A stretch of DNA of 64,000 nt, from NCBI GenBank assembly GCA_946122785.1, contig CAMGYJ010000011.1, forward strand, positions 36,606,513 through 36,670,512. Direction: 5' to 3'. The notes under the pieces were generated by a model. It was not told where the DNA came from. It made no database searches and saw nothing but the letters and a program-made list of their open reading frames with translations. Position 1 is the first letter of the stretch. Each line of letters opens with the position of its first letter. Shown here piece by piece: positions 57,126-64,000 of the stretch. A program made the position numbers and the translations under genes. The stretch is from Linum tenue (taxonomy: Eukaryota > Streptophyta > Magnoliopsida > Malpighiales > Linaceae).

Positions 57126-57459
57126 TTGAGTTCTATGGTCGGTTTGAGTTTGTATTGTTATAGGGTATATTGTCTGAATGTGATTCGGTTGAGTTTAATC
57201 GATTGGTTTGTTGATTTTTTTTTTATAGTTTTTTGTGACGTGGCGTGTTGATTGTGGTTGTTAAACCACCGGCGTAGCCAAAATTTAAATCGATTGGGAT
57301 CCTTAAACAATACATAATGCTAAAGCTTATGTATTTAATGAACTTTGAGTTGACTGAGATCCTTCATTATAGCAAGTACCGACGAAAACATGGGTTCTTA
57401 TATTTGGATATTTAGATCGAAGCTTATTATCTCATACGTTTTCCCCCAAAAATTTGCCA

Positions 57460-57905
57460 TGTGTCTATCACAAGTTCTCTGAAACGTACCATAAATCTCA
57501 TAAAGCATATCACAAATTCACTGAAGCATACAAGAAACCTCATAAAGTCTATCACAAGTTCTCTGAAGCTTACCAGAAACCTCATAAATCATACCACAAG
57601 TTCTCTGAAGCATATAATAAATCTCATAAAGCAAACCACAAGTACTCTGAAGCAGACCGCAAGTTCACTAAAGCATACGAGAAACCTCATGAAGCATACT
57701 ACAAGTTTATTAAAACAGATCATACGCATCTTAAAGTATAATATCAACCTCATAAAACATACCACAAGTTCCTAGAAGCAAACCATAAATCTTATAAACC
57801 AGATCATTAATTTATCAAACTGGAAGCAAAACACAAGTTTTTTTAAGCAGACCAAAAACCTCATAAAGCATACTACAAGGTTCTTAAATCATATCAGAAA
57901 CCTTA
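57460..57905 (+). repeat. 21/42-bp minisatellite with an open lysine-histidine-tyrosine frame
   Basis: Units alternate CACAAGTTCTCTGAAGC(A) and AAACCTCATAAAGCATA, a 42-bp double unit of two related 21-mers, about ten double units decaying rightward. In one frame (57454-57741) it reads YHKFSEAYKKPHK repeatedly. That frame has no ATG, opens only at 57373, and stops while the DNA repeat continues to 57905. I therefore call it a repeat rather than a gene; an exon of an unseen gene remains possible. Confidence 0.75.
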
Positions 57906-59035
57906 TAGTTTGAAACTATTTTGAAATTTTAAAATTTTTAGGTATTGAAATATAAGAAAAAAAGTTTTAAATACTAAAATATAATTTTTCATCAATGTTT
58001 TTAAGCCTCGTATGCAAAAAAAAAAAAAATGAATCTTAGAATCTATTAAGTGTATATATCAAACTATAATATACGTATGACATCCAAATCCACAAAACAA
58101 GATAAACGTAGGGGGTGTTAAGTGTTAACACGTTCCGTAGATTGACACCTGCAAATAAATACATTGAAACTTTTGGTTGGGATAAGCCGGCCATCTCTAG
58201 TTAGAATTAACTGCTCAAACTTCATCAAGAAGCTAATCGGACAGCATAGGTACCAACCAACCAAACATGGTTGCCACATTTGTCATTCATCAAGGAGATT
58301 AATAACTGGAAACCATAGAATATCGCCATAAAAACATAACCATAGAATATGGTCATAAAAAAAATAAAGGATTCTAAAACTCCAACTCAAATTTTGGGTG
58401 GAATGGTGAAAATTGGATTAAATTGGCTACTTTTGGGATGACTAGCAAAAATGGGAGGAAAAGAGGGGATAACATATTTGGCTTGGAAAAGTGGGGTCTG
58501 GTGTTATGTGTCTTTTTTTAATGTTTGTGTTATATTTGTCGGATTTGTGGTCTTATATTCTTAATTTTTTTAATTATTTTTATCTTGTTATTTATTTTTA
58601 TCATTTGTGTGTGTTTATGTCTAAATATTTGTGTTGTGAATTTATTTTGGATTAACGGCTATTTTTGGCTAGAAACATTTGTCTCGGAATTTGACACAAA
58701 TTTATCAAAAATTTTCTCTTCAAATTGATAATCAACTATAAAAAAAAATGAAAGTGAAAACAATAGTTTAGAATATCCATAAGTACCATTAATGCGAAAG
58801 AGATTGAAAAAATTTGAGAGGAGTAGGGTTGGAGAAAAAGAGAGAAAGAATGGGGCATGTTTGGATAATTAAAGAAAAGGAGCTAGGTGGATGGGTTGGA
58901 GTTAGTCTATTGGGAGGAATCATTGTCTCTAGGACAACCTAGTTATTGGTATATATAAAGGGCAAGTATGTTTAAAGGATCTGATGGGATGTGGGAAGGT
59001 GTACCGTAGAACCGCCTAACACTTAGTTTAATTTT
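57906..59035. other. AT-rich intergenic DNA
   Basis: No gene seen. The ORF at 58525-58728 is T-rich low-complexity sequence. Confidence 0.4.
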
Positions 59036-59330
59036 TTTTTTCATAATGCATGTTTTTCTAACTGTCGATTAGGCAAGTTTCTCCTTTTCGCTAGAACTTA
59101 CTTTAAAAGAGATTTTTTCTTCTCGCGTATAATTTTTTTTACTTTTTAACTCACGTTTTTCTTGTTGTTGATTAGACAAGTTTCCTCCTTTCATTAGGAC
59201 TTACCCTAATTGATTTTTTTTTTCTTTTCATGTATGCGTTTTTTTTCTTTTTAACCCACGTTTTTCCAGCTATTGATTAGGAAAGTTTCCTCTTTCACTA
59301 GGGCTTATGTTAAATGGTTTTTTCTTCTCT
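59036..59330. repeat. Three-copy ~108-bp tandem repeat
   Basis: Units contain GTTTTTC..TTGATTAG.CAAGTTTCCTC and a T-rich spacer, near 59050, 59152 and 59260. Copies are diverged. Confidence 0.65.
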
Positions 59331-59394
59331 GACATTTTTCTGTCGTAGATTCGTGACTAATTAAATGTTATACTTAGTTGCAAGTCTTACATGT

Positions 59395-59947
59395 AGGGAT
59401 GGCAATAATATCCGTAACCGTGGATATCAGCCCGAATCCGACTTAATTGGGTAGGGTAAAATCCGAACCCGAATGATTTTTAGTGGGTATTGGTAAAACC
59501 CGAACCCGAATATTATGGGTAATGAGTGGGCATGGTTTTCTCACTATCCAACCCGAACCCGCCCGATTATACACATATATATGTATTTTGTCTAGAAATA
59601 ATTAATTTTTTCTCTATAATATTTTATATTTAGCATATAAATATAATATTTTTATGAAATTGTAATGTTTTAATTAATTTTTTTTCATTCTAGTGAATTA
59701 TTGTCGTACTTTTCGACTTACATAACGTGAGAATACGTGTGAATATTAACATATTGGTTAGAGTTATAAAGAGAAACTATTACCCATGGATAACCGGGGA
59801 TACCCGAAACCCGAACGGGTATGGGCATGGTTTGAATTTTCTACCCGTTTCTTATGTGGGTATGGGTATGGGTAAAACCCGAACTACTTTGGGTAGGGTA
59901 ACGAATATGCACTATCCGTCCCCGACCCGGCCCATTGCCATCCCTAG
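59395..59947. mobile_element. hAT-type MITE (AGGGATGGCAAT ends)
   Basis: The left end AGGGATGGCAATAATATCCG and the right GCCCATTGCCATCCCTAG form the TIR. TTACATGT flanks it at 59387-59394 and 59948-59955. The interior consists of ACCCGAACCCGA and GGGTATGGGTA motifs. The small ORF at 59727-60035 crosses its edge and is not a gene. Confidence 0.92.
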
Positions 59948-60299
59948 TTACATGTCATTAGTCATTAATCAGTGTATGGAGTTTGCTAAGATTAGGAGAA
60001 ATAAGTTTATTGGTACCTCAAATGCTAAATACTGACCAAATCAATAGTTTGATATGATATTAGTATAGCAGCTTATACTCCCAATCATACAAACTGCGGA
60101 GGGGCAAGTGTAACACAACAAATCTTTTGGCGCAAAAACAGCAAGGTAAACAAAAATTTATATACCAAATACTAAATTAAATAACGTCATATTACAAACA
60201 ATAATAAGGTTGTTTGAATTGAACACGAGAAAAACTTCCTCTTTTTGTATATAAATACTGTGGTATTATGTTCATTTGACTAAACTTATACTTCCCTAT

Positions 60300-60545
60300 T
60301 ATTAAATAACTCATAATTCTCTAAATCTAAATTTAGTTTCACTTTAATCATTCATCAATACAATTCTAAAACATTTCATCATAAACATAAACATAAACAT
60401 CAGTTAATAAGAATTAGCCATTTATTAAAGCACTCATAATTCTCTAAATCTCAATTTAGTTTAACTATAATTACTCATCAACACAACTAAGCAATTCATT
60501 CTTCTAAGATAGAGCAGACACACAAGTCAATAAGAATTAGTCATT
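60300..60545. repeat. 123-bp tandem duplication
   Basis: ACTCATAATTCTCTAAATCT through TAAGAATTAG(C/T)CATTT occurs twice, starting at about 60309 and 60432. Confidence 0.75.
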
Positions 60546-60559
60546 TCTTACAATCATAT

Positions 60560-62107
60560 AGTTAATTATACATTTGGAAGATTCGATAGGCACCAAGGAG
60601 TTTTCGATCCCTATCTAGCAGAGCACCTTGCTGCCAGGTGATCTTGAAGTGGTGATTCGACAACTGGACCGTAGAATAGTGGAAGATCCGATAGGCGGCT
60701 TGACACGCCAAAACACAACACCAAACTGCGACCAAGTGTAATCGCAGTCCGGGAATGCAGTAACAGGCAAGTTTAGTTATCAACCCGGGGTCTAGATCTA
60801 CTGCTTACTCCGTGATTCTCTATTATCTAGCAAACTAGTTCGAGTGATTGTTGTGAAAAGTAAAAGCAACAAGAAAGCAGTAATTTGTTCGGGTTTCCTA
60901 AGCAGGCAAGAGTCACTCGGGATTGAGTCCCCCTAGCCCCCTTAGTTAGGTTCAATTGCAATTCCCTGGGTTGATTTACTGTTGATTAGACTGCGGAAGA
61001 TCCGACAGTAGCTTGGAATCTCTTAAGCTGACCAAGCCCTCTCAGTCTAACTACCCGGCAGACGACTAGTCTTCACCGGGATAGAAAGCTGAGGCTATGA
61101 ACACAGAACTCCACTACTGGCGCCAAGAACACCAGTACAAAGTAGTAAACTGGCTAACTCTCGTATAGCCAATCTCCTACTATCGAATGAAGAGGCTCTA
61201 ACAACCTAATCAGATTCTATCTATCTAAGGTTGCAGCAGAAATTGAGAAAAGATGATCAGACTCAAATCAATTCATTAAACATGCGTCATTCGATTAAAA
61301 TCAAACAGTAATATCATCCCAAGTCATTACAATCAAATCCCTAACACAAGGAACTAGGGTTCTTCATACCCAAGTGAGAGAAGGGTTCTACTCCATAGAG
61401 AGAGAAGAGAAAACAAGAATCGGATTAGTCATACTCATAACGATGAGGATAATCTGCTCCGGGACGATGATTTCCACTCCTATGACGATCTCCAGGCTCG
61501 ATTCGATGAAATCCAGCTCTAAGACAGCTTCTAGGATGTGTTCTTCGCACTTTCTCTCTCTAGGGCTCTGTTTTTGCTCTCAAAACACGATTCTCCCACT
61601 TCTGGCTCGGATTAGGCTTTAAAACCGGCTTTCCCGAGTTGCACGGCCGTGCACAACACCATTCTGGCCGTGCACCCTGAAACGCGCCGTATCAATAAGT
61701 CTGCCTTCGTCCATCTTGCACGGCCAGGTGCACGGCCGTGCAATCTTCAGGGTCTGGCCGTGCATGGCCTCGGCATGAGGTGCACGGCCAACTTGCAACC
61801 GTGTACGGCCGTGCAGCATCCCTGGTTTGCCCGTGCATGTCCTCGGCCAGAGGCGCACGACCATAATTGCACTTTGCACGGCCGTGCGTCTCCATGGTCT
61901 GGCCGTGCGGCTCCCCAAAAAGCTCGCCCTTCGTCCGTTCTTCGTCCAATCGACCCCAGACTCGCTCCTAAGCCTTCATTCACGTACTAGGACCTGAAAT
62001 AACACAAACAAGCACAACCTAGCGTGAAATCGGCCTAAAACACGAGAATCAACACCTCAAACGGTGTAAGTATGAGGGTAAAAACATGTGTAAATGACGG
62101 TCTATCA
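60560..62107 (-). repeat. LTR of a Ty3/gypsy element on the minus strand (left boundary uncertain)
   Basis: On the minus strand the LTR starts TGATAGACCGTC at 62107, directly behind a purine tract. It contains an array of the palindrome TGCACGGCCGTGCA and partial copies (61635-61910). Unit-rich leader DNA follows, with AGGTGCTCTGCTAGATAGGG near 60615, as in gypsy U5 regions. TTGGCGCCAGTAG (about 61120, minus) resembles a gypsy tRNA primer site but lies inside, so the LTR might instead end near 61135. The far end could not be fixed. Confidence 0.6.
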
Positions 62108-62122
62108 AAATCCCCCACACTT
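62108..62122 (-). promoter_or_regulatory. Polypurine tract of the Ty3/gypsy element
   Basis: Minus strand AAGTGTGGGGGATTT immediately before the LTR start. Confidence 0.75.
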
Positions 62123-64000
62123 AACCGTTTGCTTGTCCCCAAGAAAACCAAGTCAGACACTAGGTAAGCTTACATATTTCAATCAACCAACATTGGGGAC
62201 AAGTCATAAAGGCACAAAACACGTGAATCGCACTGGTTTTCAAACATCAATACATGCACAACCTCAATAACAACCTGGACAAACACCACAAAGGACATTC
62301 GAGTGCAGCAAATCGAGTAAAGGAAGAGTCTCCCTTCCGTTCACTGGCCAACCTAGACTTGATTCAACCACTTACTCAAAACAGTCAACTCATGCATCCA
62401 ACTCAAGACATCAGAATAGAGACCGAGCAATCTAGGTCCTCACCGGGGTACAAGAGCATATAGAAAATGAAAATGAATCACTCACTCTCGACCAGTGGGG
62501 TCAGGACAATTTGATGCGAAAGATGCGCATGCTATTTCTCTCAATACCTATCATCTCTTCACCATGATGGCAGCCTCTAAATGCTAGAGTTCACATATGG
62601 GGTGTCACCACTAACTAATCAGGAGGTCTTAGACACAGGTTCAAATGACTGGCTAGGGTCTTGGACATGGGGAAAAGGCCTTTTAGGTGGTGGAAGTATT
62701 CATAGCAAAAGGTTCCACATTTCCCAAACACACAAACACAGTCAATAACCCGGTATTTTCTTTCTGCTATTCTGCATTACTCAACATCCCAAGAGCACAA
62801 GAGCGAAGGAGGCATAAACATCAGCATTTCCAAGCCAGACTGCTAAGAAACACTGCTTACTGGGCATTATTCAGATTTGTGGCAGTGACTCTCTTTTGCT
62901 TTCAATTTTTTTCTTTGTTTTTCTTTCATTTTTCTTTTCATTTCTTAAGAGAGCCACCACTTCTGCATAAATTTCAAACACCTGCCCAACTTTTAAGCAC
63001 TACCTCCAACACTCACATAGACTTTAGCAGAAACAGCAGAGAATATGTAAAAACCACTCTGTGGAACCTTCTAAAAGATGCAACAAGGGTGATTTTTTTC
63101 ATTATAAACCAAAAGAAAGGATAACACACGGCTCAAAGGGGCTGACTAGGGGATATGACACATCAGGACAGTCAGTTGTTTGGGCGTGGGCTAATCCTAT
63201 GCCCCCATCATCTTAGCTAGTTACAACGTGAATGCTACATATCATGGAAGAGGGATCTATCGCACAAGAAAGAAACGAGCAGGCTCAAATCTCACATGGC
63301 TACCTATATGCTCTATCTCACATTCTGATACCCTGAACTAGATGCATAAACGACTGTCAAGAACAAGTAATCAGATCAAGTCAGATCAAGTCACAGTTGG
63401 CAAGCAAATAGTTGAAAAACTGAACCCCTACATCGTTCTACTGCACATCTCAGTCCTCATCATAGGTTGTCCTAGTCGCAAACAAGTTGTCATGCATTAA
63501 TCCGAAAACCAATCAATTCATCCATCAAAACACAGTGCCAATATGATCAAACAGCAGTACTTGGAGCCCTCAAATCGTAAGATTCAGACAGCGGACTAGG
63601 CTCCAAGCACCATCATAAATATTCCAACCGATACAAAGCATCCCCCCACACTTAAGCACGACATTGCCCTCAATGGAGTAGAGGGAAAGATAAGGGGAAC
63701 GATGTTACCGGGTAAGAACACTGCTGGGGGACTGGAAGTGGACCAGTCACCGAGAAACGAACGGGGGAGTGGACAATGCTGCACAAATCGAACATCAGAA
63801 ACACTAGCACACTGGCGTTAGGGATAAGTGTTAGCCCAGACGGCTACATCAAACCACAAAGGAACAACCAAAAACAAAACAAACGACACCAAGTTCAAGC
63901 TCCGCACACATGGAGCAAACACACAAAAGTCTAAAAAGAAAATCAAACACACTGAGACGGGCAACGAGTACAGCCTACTCGTCGCCAAGATCGTCGAGAT
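62108..64000 (-). mobile_element. 3' internal region of a Ty3/gypsy element (runs off the window)
   Basis: Minus strand. CATTGAGGGCAATGTCGTGC followed by TTAAGTGTGGGGGGATG at 63636-63672 is a signature found just after pol in several plant gypsy lineages. A possible pol end (LDDLGDE then TAG at 63975-63977) lies at the window edge. Between that and the LTR is about 1.8 kb of non-coding 3' region with no convincing ORF. Confidence 0.6.

Noticed and set aside
57454..57741. Short gene encoding a KPHK repeat protein
   Set aside because: No ATG in frame and the repeat outlasts the frame; listed as a minisatellite.
58525..58728. 67-residue hydrophobic ORF
   Set aside because: T-rich low-complexity DNA gives Phe/Ile/Leu strings; no start context or homology.
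61619..61990. Several ORFs of 78-113 residues
   Set aside because: Produced by the GC-rich palindrome array in the gypsy LTR, open in many frames at once.

Overview
The window is nuclear DNA of a flowering plant, most likely a eudicot. It shows GT-AG introns throughout the host genes, plant-specific families (chloroplast SecA2, a TIR1/AFB auxin-receptor F-box, plant mobile domain), a tRNA-Tyr with the usual short intron, CCCTAAA-like stretches, AT-rich intergenic DNA and dense transposable elements. I cannot name the species from sequence alone.

Host genes. The left end (258-7903, +) holds the last 20 exons of SECA2, the motor of the second chloroplast Sec translocase; its 5' part lies outside the window. 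At 38240-39830 (+) is a complete three-exon gene for a 99-residue Asterix/UPF0139 protein of the ER PAT complex. A tRNA-Tyr(GTA) lies at 22818-22901. At 16047-16586 (-) is the first-exon part of a TIR1/AFB auxin receptor, with no leucine-rich-repeat exons found nearby. At 23270-24265 (-) are two decayed tandem pieces of a pepsin-type aspartic protease.

Mobile DNA makes up most of the rest. (1) 9795-15257: Copia-type element with nearly identical LTRs and a 5-bp target duplication. Its pol is riddled with stops, and a J-domain/CSL zinc-finger gene of the DPH4 family sits directly behind the 5' LTR. (2) 25796-35752: Mutator-like element with ~150-bp terminal inverted repeats (TIRs) and 9-bp target duplication. 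It carries a hAT-type MITE and a young Sirevirus-like Copia (27087-34375); that Copia has an additional ORF after pol. (3) 47812-55765: a second, unrelated Mutator-like element with long TIRs, subterminal TCACCGC repeat arrays and 9-bp target duplication. It carries two convergent genes: a plant-mobile-domain gene (+) and a MURA-type transposase (-). Both have nonsense mutations. (4) 60.5 kb to the right end: LTR and 3' internal region of a Ty3/gypsy element on the minus strand. (5) Many MITEs with recognisable TIRs, including two sitting in one (TA)n microsatellite.

The most unusual points are the host gene between the LTRs of the first Copia element, the plant-mobile-domain gene packaged with a transposase between long TIRs, and the extra 3' ORF of the Sirevirus-like element. 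All boundaries, intron junctions and difference counts were read by eye and no database search was run.
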